A stretch of DNA of 64,000 bases, from NCBI GenBank assembly GCA_015063335.1, contig SVUH01000001.1, positions 36,407 to 100,406 on the forward strand. The letters run 5' to 3'. This document shows, piece after piece, positions 1 through 7,243 of the stretch; positions within the stretch are counted from its first letter, which is position 1; every line of letters starts with the position of its first letter. A model generated the notes under the pieces. That model had not been told where the DNA came from. It did no database searches and worked only from the letters and a program-made list of their open reading frames with translations. This DNA comes from Oscillospiraceae bacterium (GTDB lineage: Bacteria > Bacillota_A > Clostridia > Oscillospirales > CAG-272). A program made the translations under genes and the position numbers.

Positions 1-124
1 CGAGGACCCTGCCGCATATCCTAACCTCACCATTCGCGTGTCGGGATATGCCGTAAACTTCCACAAGCTCTCCCGTGAGCAGCAGAGAGAAGTTATCAGC
101 CGTACATTCCACCAGACTATATGA
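1..124 (+). CDS. pflB: pyruvate formate-lyase (formate acetyltransferase), C-terminal end only
   Basis: The first 40 codons of the window, in frame from base 2, end the glycyl-radical enzyme that turns pyruvate and CoA into formate and acetyl-CoA in anaerobic fermentation. The glycyl-radical loop is visible as RVSGYAV, with the radical glycine in the SGY triplet, followed by the family's closing residues FHKLSREQQ and a C-terminal RTFHQTI. The stop TGA overlaps the ATG of the next gene, the activating enzyme, in an ATGA junction, which points to translational coupling. The rest of the gene lies to the left of the window. Identity is firm because the motif and the neighbouring activase agree. 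Confidence 0.93.
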   Translation, partial: EDPAAYPNLTIRVSGYAVNFHKLSREQQREVISRTFHQTI

Positions 125-834
125 CTAAAACCGTAACCGGACGAATCCACTCCTTCCAAAGCCTTGGAACGGTAGACGGACCCGGAGTGAGATTCGTCGT
201 TTTTATGCAGGGCTGTCCTCTGCGATGCGCCTGCTGTCATAATCCCGACACGTGGGATATGGAGGGCGGCACGGAGTATACCCCCGACGAGGTATATTCA
301 AAAATATGCCGCTACCGAGAGTATTTCGGCAAGGACGGCGGCGTTACCGTTTCGGGCGGCGAGCCGCTCATGCAGACGGAGTTTGTTACGGCGCTCTTTA
401 AGATGTGCCGAGAGGCAGGGATCGACACCTGCCTTGATACCGCAGGCGTGCATCTCGGAGAAAAGGAAAAGGATCTTCTTCGCTTGACCGACAGAGTTCT
501 GCTTGATATTAAATACGTAAGCGACGAGGCATACAGACGCTACGTAGGCTGCTCGATAGAAAAGCCGCTTGCGTTTTTGGAATATCTTAACAAGCAGAAT
601 ATCGACACAACTCTGCGGCAGGTCAATATTCCGACACTAAACGACAGCGAGGAAGACATATCCGCACTAAAGGATATCGCCAAAAGATATTCGTGCGTAA
701 GCAAGATAGAGCTTCTTCCCTTCAGGAAGATCTGCCAGACTAAATACGACAGCATGAATATCCCCTTTCCCCTTTCCCATCTGCCCGAGTCAACCGTCAG
801 GGCTACTTACTTTTCTTTTAAAAAAGAAAAGTAA
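121..834 (+). CDS. pflA: pyruvate formate-lyase activating enzyme (radical SAM)
   Basis: A 237-residue radical SAM protein that puts the glycyl radical on pyruvate formate-lyase. The iron-sulfur cluster motif CX3CX2C is at C32, C36 and C39 in [11 protein letters not shown]. The N-terminal [16 protein letters not shown], the SAM-contacting SGGEPL near residue 80 and the DIKY motif are typical of PflA. Its ATG overlaps the pflB stop by four bases, so the pair is one operon. Oddly, the last nine codons (reading TYFSFKKEK) and the stop lie inside a 28-bp palindromic repeat found at several other places in the window, so the natural C-terminus has probably been replaced by repeat sequence. A terminator-like hairpin follows at 877-902. 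Confidence 0.95.
   Translation: MTKTVTGRIHSFQSLGTVDGPGVRFVVFMQGCPLRCACCHNPDTWDMEGGTEYTPDEVYSKICRYREYFGKDGGVTVSGGEPLMQTEFVTALFKMCREAGIDTCLDTAGVHLGEKEKDLLRLTDRVLLDIKYVSDEAYRRYVGCSIEKPLAFLEYLNKQNIDTTLRQVNIPTLNDSEEDISALKDIAKRYSCVSKIELLPFRKICQTKYDSMNIPFPLSHLPESTVRATYFSFKKEK
807..834. repeat. AT-rich palindromic repeat, copy at the end of pflA
   Basis: Two 13-base arms, TTACTTTTCTTTT and AAAAGAAAAGTAA, are separated by AA. The stop codon of pflA is part of the right arm. The same palindrome recurs near 4354, 5811, 8208, 9990, 20245 and 20446. Confidence 0.85.
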
Positions 835-876
835 TCGAAAGAAAACTAAACAAAAATCAAACAAAACATAAACAAC

Positions 877-902
877 GGGGGCGATAAAAACATCGCTCCC
901 TT
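877..902 (+). terminator. probable terminator of pflB-pflA
   Basis: GGGGCGAT pairs with ATCGCTCC (one G-U) around a six-base loop, followed by TT and an AT-rich stretch. The U run is weak, but the position just after pflA and before a new promoter fits a terminator. Confidence 0.5.
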
Positions 903-918
903 AAATAAAAAATAATTC

Positions 919-947
919 TTGACAAATTTTAAAAAATGTGGTATAAT
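919..947 (+). promoter_or_regulatory. sigma-A promoter of the glpA-like operon
   Basis: Perfect consensus hexamers TTGACA (919-924) and TATAAT (942-947) with a 17-base spacer ending in TGTGG. Transcription would begin near 954, leaving a leader of about 110 bases before the first start codon. Confidence 0.9.
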
Positions 948-994
948 CACACTTGGAAAAATAAATAATGCAGAGATTTGGAGATGCTTTTAAA

Positions 995-1020
995 ATGCGG
1001 AACGTGCGTTCCGTGTTTTT
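995..1020 (+). promoter_or_regulatory. leader terminator hairpin, possible antitermination site
   Basis: Inside the leader of the GlpA-like operon, CGGAACG pairs with CGTTCCG around a TG loop; the stem can be extended by G-U pairs to about 10 bp and is followed by GTTTTTC and, after a few bases, a run of seven T. This has the form of an intrinsic terminator placed between promoter and ribosome site. In Bacillus the glycerol-3-phosphate-responsive protein GlpP lets RNA polymerase read through such a hairpin; use of GlpP here is inferred from the gene family downstream. Confidence 0.6.
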
Positions 1021-1064
1021 CTGCGTCTTTTTTTCTTTGTAAATTTCAAAAAAGGAGAAGGAAA

Positions 1065-2495
1065 ATGTACGATATAGCGATTATAGGCGCAGGTGTCGTA
1101 GGCGGAATGGTTGCCAGCACACTTGCAAAATACGATTTGCGCGTATGTATTCTTGAAAAAGAAGGTGACGTTGCGATGGGAGCTACAAAGGCTAACAGCG
1201 CGATCGTTCACGCAGGCTTTGATGCCAAGGAAAACTCACTTAAGGCAAAGATGAACGTAAGAGGCTCCGAGCTTATGGAGGAGGTTACGGCACGTCTTGG
1301 CGTTAAGTACAAGAGAAATCAGTCTCTCGTAGTTGCTTTCGAGCACGAGAGAGAGGAGGTCGAGGCGATCTACCGCCGCGGTCTATCTAACGGAGTAAAG
1401 GGACTTCGTATACTTGAGAAGGACGAGCTTCATGCGCTTGAGCCCAACCTCAACAAGGACCTCACCTGCGCGCTTTTGGCTGAAACGGGAGCAATCGTTT
1501 GCCCCTACGAGCTTTGCATCGCAGCAGTAGGTAACGCTATGGACAACGGAGCCGAGCTCCTTCTTGATTTCGCAGTTTGCGCTATCGAGAAAAACGACGG
1601 CAAGTACACGGTAAAGGCAGCAGACGGACGCGAGGTTGAAGCAGACATCGTTATCAACAGCGCAGGTGTTTATTCTGACGTTATCGCCGCTATGACGGGC
1701 GACAACGACTTTACGGTAACTCCCCGCCGCGGTGAGTACATGCTTCTCGACAAGGAATGCGGCAACTTCACTGAAAGAACCATTTTCCACACTCCCACCA
1801 AGATGGGTAAGGGAATTCTCGTTTCTCCCACCGTTGACGGCAACCTCTTGCTCGGTCCTACGGCGGCTGACATCGAGGATAAGGACGACACGTCCACCAC
1901 ATCCGAGGGCTTTGCAACCATCTTCTCCAAGGCAAGCGACAACGTTGCAAATCTTCCTTTCAATAAGGTAATTACTTCCTTCTGCGGTTTGCGCGCAACG
2001 GGCAGCACGGGTGACTTCATTATCAAGGAGAGAGACGGAATCATCACTCTCGGCGGAATTGAGAGCCCCGGTCTTTCCTCCGCTCCCGCAATTGCGGAGT
2101 ACGTTGAGGCTATCGTTGACGGCATCAAGCCCCTCGGCGAGGTAAAGGCTGACTACGTAGCTACCCGCAAGCCTGCTCACTACTTCAGAGAGCTTTCTAT
2201 GGAAGAAAAGAACGAGATCATCGCCAAGGACGGCGCATACGGTAGGATCGTCTGCCGTTGCGAGGGTATTACCGAGGGCGAGATCGTTGAGGCGCTCACC
2301 GTAAATCCCGTTGCACGTGACCTTGACGGTGTTAAGAGAAGAACGAGAAGCGGAATGGGAAGATGCCAGGGCGGCTTCTGCTCGCCTACTGTCGTTGAGC
2401 TTATCGCACGCGAGAGAGGTATTCCGTTTGAGAGTGTTACAAAGTTTGGCGGCGAGTCCGTTATAAACTACCAGAAAACCAAGGGGGATAACTGA
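1065..2495 (+). CDS. GlpA-like NAD/FAD-dependent oxidoreductase with BFD-type [2Fe-2S] domain
   Basis: A 476-residue flavoprotein of the anaerobic glycerol-3-phosphate dehydrogenase / L-2-hydroxyglutarate oxidase group. It starts with the FAD-binding GAGVVGG loop and has a substrate domain (DAO fold) up to about residue 380. A C-terminal BFD-like domain carries CRC and, about 35 residues later, CQGGFC, four cysteines suited to a [2Fe-2S] cluster. The longer frame from 978 was rejected because AAGGAGAAGG sits just before the ATG at 1065. It is first in an operon with a second flavoprotein (1 base gap) and a DUF1667 protein, a trio often found in Clostridia with glycerol kinase. Oxidation of glycerol-3-phosphate is likely but inferred; no glycerol kinase or permease is in the window. 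Confidence 0.88.
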   Translation: MYDIAIIGAGVVGGMVASTLAKYDLRVCILEKEGDVAMGATKANSAIVHAGFDAKENSLKAKMNVRGSELMEEVTARLGVKYKRNQSLVVAFEHEREEVEAIYRRGLSNGVKGLRILEKDELHALEPNLNKDLTCALLAETGAIVCPYELCIAAVGNAMDNGAELLLDFAVCAIEKNDGKYTVKAADGREVEADIVINSAGVYSDVIAAMTGDNDFTVTPRRGEYMLLDKECGNFTERTIFHTPTKMGKGILVSPTVDGNLLLGPTAADIEDKDDTSTTSEGFATIFSKASDNVANLPFNKVITSFCGLRATGSTGDFIIKERDGIITLGGIESPGLSSAPAIAEYVEAIVDGIKPLGEVKADYVATRKPAHYFRELSMEEKNEIIAKDGAYGRIVCRCEGITEGEIVEALTVNPVARDLDGVKRRTRSGMGRCQGGFCSPTVVELIARERGIPFESVTKFGGESVINYQKTKGDN

Positions 2496-2496
2496 T

Positions 2497-3738
2497 ATGA
2501 AGGCTGAACTTGTTATAATCGGCGGCGGCCCTGCGGGCATGAGTGCGGCAGTTGCCGCTTACGACGCGGGACTTCGCGACATAATTATTCTTGAAAGAGA
2601 TAAGAGCCTTGGCGGTATTCTCCGTCAGTGCATACATAACGGCTTCGGTCTGCACCGCTTCAAGGAGGAGCTCACCGGTCCCGAATACGCTTACCGCTAT
2701 GAGATGCAGGTAAGAGAGAGAAACATTCCCTTTAAGCTCAACACCATGGTGCTTGACATCACCCCCGATAAGGTCGTTACCGCTATGAACAGCGAGGACG
2801 GTCTGTTTACGATCGAGGCAAAGTCGATCATTCTGGCTATGGGTTGCCGCGAGCGTCCCAAGGGAGCGCTCAATATTTCGGGTACTCGCCCCGCAGGTAT
2901 CTTTACCGCAGGAACGGCACAGAAGTTCGTCAACATGGACGGATATATGCCCGGTAAGAAGGTCGTTATCCTCGGTTCGGGTGATATCGGACTTATCATG
3001 GCGCGCCGCATGACTCTTGAGGGCGCAAAGGTTGAGGCTGTTTGCGAGCTTATGCCCTACTCGGGCGGTCTTGCTCGTAACATCGAGCAGTGCCTTAACG
3101 ACTTCGGCATTCCGCTTATGCTCAGCCACACCGTTGTAGAAATTCACGGTAAGGACAGAGTTACGGGCGTTACTATCGCAAAGGTTGACGAGCGCCGCCG
3201 TCCTATTCCCGAAACCAAGCAGTACATTGAGTGCGACACCCTGCTTCTCTCCGTAGGTCTTCTCCCCGAGAACGAGCTTACCAAGAGCGCCGACATTTCT
3301 CTTGACCGTATCACGGGCGGAGCTGTTGTTGACCAGAACAGACAGACCGAGATCGAGGGTGTTTACGCTTGCGGAAACGTTCTTCACGTTCACGACCTCG
3401 TTGACTATGTATCCGAGGAGTCTGAGATCGCAGGTAAGGCGGCTGCCGCTTACGTAATGGGAAGCGCACCCGCAGGCAGAAGCATCAGCCTCGTTACCGA
3501 CGGAAAGGTAAGATACACCGTTCCCCAGAGAATAACCGCTGACGAAAACGTTACCGTTTACTTCCGTGTTGCTGACGTTTACCGCGACGTTCGCATCGTT
3601 GTTCGCGACGGCGAGAACGTTATAGTAAACAAGAAGAAGCAAAAGGTTGCTCCCGGTGAGATGGAAACCGTAACCCTTACAAAAGAAATGATCGAGAAGC
3701 TCGAGGGCAACGTCCTCTCCTTCTCCATCGAAGCATGA
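2497..3738 (+). CDS. FAD-dependent pyridine nucleotide-disulfide oxidoreductase (GlpB-like partner)
   Basis: A 413-residue two-dinucleotide-domain flavoprotein. The FAD loop GGGPAGMSAA is at the N-terminus, a second Rossmann loop GSGDIGLIMARRM near residue 155 should bind NAD(P)H, and the second FAD motif YACGNVLHVHD is near residue 290. The last 80 residues form an extra domain not needed for the fold. AAGGGGG precedes the ATG by nine bases, and the start lies one base beyond the upstream stop. As partner of the GlpA-like subunit it would pass electrons between the glycerol-3-phosphate site and NAD or another carrier. The exact acceptor cannot be read from sequence. Confidence 0.87.
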   Translation: MKAELVIIGGGPAGMSAAVAAYDAGLRDIIILERDKSLGGILRQCIHNGFGLHRFKEELTGPEYAYRYEMQVRERNIPFKLNTMVLDITPDKVVTAMNSEDGLFTIEAKSIILAMGCRERPKGALNISGTRPAGIFTAGTAQKFVNMDGYMPGKKVVILGSGDIGLIMARRMTLEGAKVEAVCELMPYSGGLARNIEQCLNDFGIPLMLSHTVVEIHGKDRVTGVTIAKVDERRRPIPETKQYIECDTLLLSVGLLPENELTKSADISLDRITGGAVVDQNRQTEIEGVYACGNVLHVHDLVDYVSEESEIAGKAAAAYVMGSAPAGRSISLVTDGKVRYTVPQRITADENVTVYFRVADVYRDVRIVVRDGENVIVNKKKQKVAPGEMETVTLTKEMIEKLEGNVLSFSIEA

Positions 3739-3757
3739 TTTTAAGGAGGATATGATA

Positions 3758-4120
3758 ATGACTCGTGAATTAACGTGTATCGTTTGCCCCAAGGGCTGTC
3801 AGCTCAAGGTAGAGCTTGACAATAATGACTCCAAAAAGGTGCTTTCAGTTGAGGGCTACACTTGTAAGAGAGGCTTGGTTTACGCTGAGACCGAGTGCAC
3901 AGCTCCCATGAGAACGCTTACCACCACCGCTCCCGTCAGAGGCGGCGGAGTCGTTCCCGTAAAGACCGACAAGGCAGTTCCGAAGGAATTGCTTTTTGAG
4001 TGCATGACACTTATAAATGCCGCTCGCGTTTCCCCCGACGCTAAGGTCGGAGATATTGTTGTTGAGAACATTCTCGGCACCGGCGCTAACGTAGTTGCAA
4101 CCAGAAACGTAAAGCTCTGA
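3758..4120 (+). CDS. DUF1667 protein, third subunit of the GlpA-like complex
   Basis: A 120-residue protein with two N-terminal cysteine pairs, CIVCPKGC, then a third cysteine in GYTCKRG, a pattern expected to bind metal or an iron-sulfur cluster. It belongs to the DUF1667 family, which nearly always follows the two flavoproteins seen here. Two ATGs are in frame at 3752 and 3758; AAGGAGGA ends at 3750, so only the second has a workable seven-base spacing and it is chosen. Function is not established; a small electron-transfer subunit is a fair inference. A double-hairpin terminator closes the operon. Confidence 0.85.
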   Translation: MTRELTCIVCPKGCQLKVELDNNDSKKVLSVEGYTCKRGLVYAETECTAPMRTLTTTAPVRGGGVVPVKTDKAVPKELLFECMTLINAARVSPDAKVGDIVVENILGTGANVVATRNVKL

Positions 4121-4146
4121 TTAAAAGGACGCGAAGATGCGTTTTT

Positions 4147-4196
4147 CACGCTTTTTTGTAAAAAAGCGTGGCAAAAAACTTTATGAAAAGTTTTTT
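4147..4196 (+). terminator. double-hairpin terminator of the GlpA-like operon
   Basis: First hairpin 4147-4170: CACGCTTTTTT and AAAAAAGCGTG around GT. Second hairpin 4173-4196: AAAAAACTTT and AAAAGTTTTTT. The same two-part arrangement, on the other strand, closes the lipid operon at 20545-20599. Confidence 0.8.
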
Positions 4197-4261
4197 AAAA
4201 ACAAATATAGCGAAAGACGGAAATATTAATTGATTAATATAGTTTTTCGCTTTCTAAGGAA

Positions 4262-4300
4262 GAAAGTCGTCGGACCCTACGTACCGACGACTTTCATTTT
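4262..4300 (+). terminator. hairpin with 12-bp perfect stem and T run
   Basis: GAAAGTCGTCGG (4262-4273) pairs perfectly with CCGACGACTTTC (4284-4295) around a ten-base loop, then ATTTTTT follows. It looks like an intrinsic terminator, but no gene ends directly before it. A near copy with one mismatch is at 20412-20442. Confidence 0.5.
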
Positions 4301-4353
4301 TTATTTAAAAGTTTATTTAAAAGATAGAACAAACCAATGTACAGTTTTCTTTT

Positions 4354-4385
4354 GCTTACTTTTCTTTTTTAAAAGAAAAGTAAGC
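4354..4385. repeat. AT-rich palindromic repeat, copy at the 3' end of mnmE
   Basis: GCTTACTTTTC and GAAAAGTAAGC enclose TTTTTTAAAA. It lies nine bases beyond the mnmE stop and is flanked on the left by the repeat family's usual GTTTTCTTTTG, here in inverse orientation. It may serve as a terminator for mnmE. Confidence 0.85.
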
Positions 4386-4393
4386 AGAAAAAA

Positions 4394-5791
4394 TTATTTT
4401 CCCACGCAGAATTTGGAGAAAATTTCGGCGACGATCTCCTCGCCGAGCTGTCTGCCGTCAAGCATTCCTATGTTCGTCAGCGCGCCCTCTATACCGACAG
4501 AAACAAGGTCGAGCGGCGTTCCTGCCGTAAGCTCGTCAAGAGAGGAATTGAGCGACTCCGCTGCGAGCAAAAGTGCCGCGTGCTGTCTTGCTCCCGTTAC
4601 CACCGCGTCCTCGCCAAGGCTTATGCTGCCGTCAATAAACATCTCGTCAATTGCCCCTGCAAGGGCGTCAAAGCCCTCCCCCGTTACGGCTGAAATTTCT
4701 ATGCATGTATCAAAATGCAATTTGATAGTATCAATAAGTATATTATTTGCCTGCAAGTCAGATTTGTTAAGCAACGCAATACAAGCAGTACCGTTTTCCT
4801 TGAGTGTATCTATACGGCGTAGCAAATAATCGTCGTCACTATCCGTTTGCGCCGAGGAATCAAACACCGCGAGAACAAGCTCCGCGCCCTCAAGCTCATC
4901 GAGCGCGCGCTCTATTCCGATGCTCTCAACGGTATCGCTCGTTTGTCTTATACCTGCGGTATCGCAGAGCAACAGCGTAGTATTTCCAAGCGTCGCAGTC
5001 TGACGGAGAACGTCGCGTGTCGTGCCCTCAATATCCGTTACTATAGCTGCATCGTAGCCGACTATTCTGTTATAAACCGAGCTTTTTCCCGCATTTGCCT
5101 TACCGCAAATGACCGTCTGTATTCCCTCGGATACCGCGCGCCCCGTCTTGTAGGTTGCCGCAAGACCTTCGATCTCGCTAACGCTCTGCCCCAATACGGC
5201 AGCTATCTCCTCGCGTGAAAACTCATTGAGGTCCTCGTCGGGAAAGTCGATAGCGGCATAAATTCCCGTCATTACGGAAAGAAGCGAGTCGTATATCTCT
5301 CGGGTTTTTCTGGCAAGATGCCCCCTCATGCCACCTCTGGCAAGGCGCGCCTGAGTGGTGGTTTTGGCTTCAAGCAGCGCGCCGAGCGCCTCAGCTTCGC
5401 TCAGACTCATTTTGCCGTTTACAAACGCGCGGCGCGTAAACTCGCCCGCCTCTGCGGCTCTTGCGCCTGCAAGGAGCACCGAGAAAAGTACCTGCTCCGT
5501 AACAAGAGTGCCGCCGTGGCAATATATTTCGACCGTGTTCTCCCCCGTAAAGGAGTACGGTGCGCGGAACACCGCCGCCATTCCGTCGTCTATCTCGCGC
5601 CCATCGAAAAAATCTATTATCCTTCCGCGCACCATCTTAGCAGACGGCGCGTCGCCGAGTGTCTTCTCCGAAACGCGCAAAAAGACGCGCTCGGCAATCT
5701 CGACCGCTTCCTCGCCCGATATTCTTATCATAGCCACTCCGCCCTTGCCTCTCGGCGTGGAAACGGCGGCAATCGTATCGTTTAGCTTCAT
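4394..5791 (-). CDS. mnmE: tRNA uridine-5-carboxymethylaminomethyl(34) synthesis GTPase MnmE
   Basis: A 465-residue GTPase that works with MnmG to modify the wobble uridine of certain tRNAs. Visible parts are the N-terminal tetrahydrofolate-binding domain (ISTPRG-like start, here VSTPRGKGGVAMIRISG), a central helical region, the inserted G domain with GKANAGKSS (G1), DTAGIR (G3) and NKSD (G4), and the family's C-terminal CxGK signature as CVGK at the very end. Length matches the family. In most Firmicutes it is next to mnmG near the origin; here it is about 31 kb away, on the other side of dnaA. Palindromic repeats sit on both sides of the gene. Confidence 0.97.
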   Translation of the reverse strand: MKLNDTIAAVSTPRGKGGVAMIRISGEEAVEIAERVFLRVSEKTLGDAPSAKMVRGRIIDFFDGREIDDGMAAVFRAPYSFTGENTVEIYCHGGTLVTEQVLFSVLLAGARAAEAGEFTRRAFVNGKMSLSEAEALGALLEAKTTTQARLARGGMRGHLARKTREIYDSLLSVMTGIYAAIDFPDEDLNEFSREEIAAVLGQSVSEIEGLAATYKTGRAVSEGIQTVICGKANAGKSSVYNRIVGYDAAIVTDIEGTTRDVLRQTATLGNTTLLLCDTAGIRQTSDTVESIGIERALDELEGAELVLAVFDSSAQTDSDDDYLLRRIDTLKENGTACIALLNKSDLQANNILIDTIKLHFDTCIEISAVTGEGFDALAGAIDEMFIDGSISLGEDAVVTGARQHAALLLAAESLNSSLDELTAGTPLDLVSVGIEGALTNIGMLDGRQLGEEIVAEIFSKFCVGK

Positions 5792-5810
5792 TTTTTCCCT
5801 CTTTTCTCCC

Positions 5811-5863
5811 TACTTTTCTTTAAAAAAAGAAACTTACTTTTCTTTTAAAAAAGAAAAGGTAAG
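5811..5863. repeat. two adjacent AT-rich palindromic repeats upstream of mnmE
   Basis: A degenerate palindrome (5811-5834) is followed by a good one, CTTACTTTTCTTTT and AAAAGAAAAGGTAAG (5834-5862). To the right follows the family's flank GCAAAAGAAAACTGTACG, which also occurs inverted at 4345. Confidence 0.8.
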
Positions 5864-5907
5864 CAAAAGAAAACTGTACGTTGGTTTTGTGCTTATCTTT
5901 TTTGTAG

Positions 5908-5927
5908 GGGTCATTCACGAATGACCC
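5908..5927. repeat. GGGTCATTC palindrome
   Basis: GGGTCATTC-AC-GAATGACCC, preceded by GTAG. The same palindrome is at 8322-8341 and, in inverse orientation, near 9929-9948, each time next to the AT-rich repeat. Confidence 0.75.
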
Positions 5928-5968
5928 GCAAAAGAAAACCGTACAACTTAATACTGCAAATAAAAATT

Positions 5969-5989
5969 AGGGCTGTTTAAAACAGCCCT
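5969..5989 (-). terminator. terminator of the small membrane protein gene
   Basis: AGGGCTGTTT-AAA-ACAGCCCT can fold on either strand; on the minus strand it is followed by AATTTTTATTT and lies 20 bases beyond the stop of the 63-residue gene. Confidence 0.75.
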
Positions 5990-6008
5990 TTTGAGATCTG
6001 TGCCGACC

Positions 6009-6200
6009 TTATTCAGCGTCGTCAGCTTCCTCGATGCAATCGCAATCATCAAGCAGATCGTCGTAAATTGTCTCTGTCTTATACTTCTTAACGAGCTTAT
6101 AAATAACGAAAGCTACAACTGAAGCAACAGCAATACAAGCCACGGAGATAGCAATTATCTTTCCGTAATTAGGGCTCTTTTTCTTGGTAAACCAGCTCAT
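6009..6200 (-). CDS. small single-pass membrane protein, function unknown
   Basis: A 63-residue protein with a lysine-rich start (MSWFTKKKS), one hydrophobic segment at about residues 15-35 (IIAISVACIAVASVVAFVIY), a second basic stretch and a very acidic tail containing DDLLDDCDC. The positive-inside pattern is ambiguous because lysines flank both ends of the membrane segment. The gene is supported by a ribosome site AGGAGG about ten bases before the ATG, a promoter upstream and a terminator downstream, so it is a separate transcription unit. I do not recognise the family. Confidence 0.75.
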   Translation of the reverse strand: MSWFTKKKSPNYGKIIAISVACIAVASVVAFVIYKLVKKYKTETIYDDLLDDCDCIEEADDAE

Positions 6201-6243
6201 TTTTAAATCCTCCTTGACTGAATTTTTATATCTTTCTGTTTAT

Positions 6244-6271
6244 AGTATACCATATTTTTTTGAAATTGCAA
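6244..6271 (-). promoter_or_regulatory. promoter of the small membrane protein gene
   Basis: On the minus strand TTGCAA and TATACT are 16 bases apart; the start codon is about 45 bases downstream. Confidence 0.65.
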
Positions 6272-6367
6272 TAGGAAAATTAAAACTTTTTCAAAATAAT
6301 TTGGAATTTTTTTACTGTTTTTCCCCAATAATTATGGATTTTCACCATATTTTGCTCTGATGCATTG

Positions 6368-7147
6368 CTATCCCAATATGACGTCGAGCGACATCATAAG
6401 GCAAAAGCCAACCGCCAACGAAAGCATCCATGACGTGCTTATACCCTCCGAATCGCCCTCGGTAAATCCAGCAAACACCGCGTATATCATCGCACCAGCC
6501 GCAAATGAAAGCAGATACGGCAAAAGGGGTACGGCAAGACCTGCCGCCAAAATAGTGACAAGAGCGCCGATGGGCTCTATAATTCCCGATAGTACTCCTA
6601 TTAAGAACGACTTTGTTCTGCTCATTCCCATCGTGCGAAGCGGAAGAGAGACTATCATTCCCTCGGGGAAGTTCTGAATCGCGATGCCTATCGAAAGAGC
6701 CACTGCGGCTGACATAGCAGTATTTACGTCCGCCGCGCTCAGGACCTCTGCGTATATCGCGCCTACCGCCATTCCCTCGGGAAGATTGTGGACCGCCACC
6801 GCTATGATCGGGAAAAGATTTCCTTTTATCGCACCGTGATGCTCTGCTTCAGGGTGGCGCTTTTTATATCGGTCGAGCAACTTCTCACAGAGAATGAAAA
6901 ACAAAAATCCCGAAAGAAAACCCACAACAGCAGGAAGCACCGTAAGCGCCCCCTCCCCCGGAGCAAGCTCTATTGAGGGGATCAGCAAGCTCCATATTGA
7001 AGCGGCTATCATAACTCCTGCCGAAAAGCCCTCTATTATCTTCATCATTTGCGTGCTTGTATTTCGTTTGCTGAATACTACGCAAAGCGCTCCGAGCGTC
7101 GTGCCGACGAACGGAAGCATTAAGCCGCCGAAAATCTGTAAATTAAT
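6368..7147 (-). CDS. ZIP family divalent metal transporter, probable ATT start
   Basis: A membrane transporter for zinc or a similar divalent metal. The metal-site motifs are in adjacent helices: HNLPEG (transmembrane segment 4) and NFPEG with E (segment 5), and eight hydrophobic segments can be counted. The first ATG is at 7120 but has no ribosome site. AAGGAGGAG lies at 7154-7162, and seven bases later comes ATT at 7147, in frame. Starting there adds nine residues (NLQIFGGL after the initiator) that restore the usual ZIP beginning, a short stretch leading into LPFVGTTLGA. ATT is a rare start codon, known best from infC. Selectivity for a particular metal cannot be told. Confidence 0.85.
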   Translation of the reverse strand: MNLQIFGGLMLPFVGTTLGALCVVFSKRNTSTQMMKIIEGFSAGVMIAASIWSLLIPSIELAPGEGALTVLPAVVGFLSGFLFFILCEKLLDRYKKRHPEAEHHGAIKGNLFPIIAVAVHNLPEGMAVGAIYAEVLSAADVNTAMSAAVALSIGIAIQNFPEGMIVSLPLRTMGMSRTKSFLIGVLSGIIEPIGALVTILAAGLAVPLLPYLLSFAAGAMIYAVFAGFTEGDSEGISTSWMLSLAVGFCLMMSLDVILG

Positions 7148-7243
7148 ACCTATCTCCTCCTTAAAGTTACTATATCTCTGTTAATCATCGTATGCAAAAG
7201 AAGCGGTAAGGTTACAGAGTTAGTATGACAAGGAACTATGTCT

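Noticed and set aside
840..1064. A riboswitch before the GlpA-like operon
   Set aside because: The leader is only about 110 bases, has one simple hairpin and no conserved aptamer core I can recognise; an antitermination site fits better.
1383..3792. Long open frames (385 and 443 codons) on the minus strand opposite the GlpA/GlpB-like genes
   Set aside because: Shadows of highly expressed, codon-biased genes; no ribosome sites, no recognisable motifs, and the plus-strand genes are certain.
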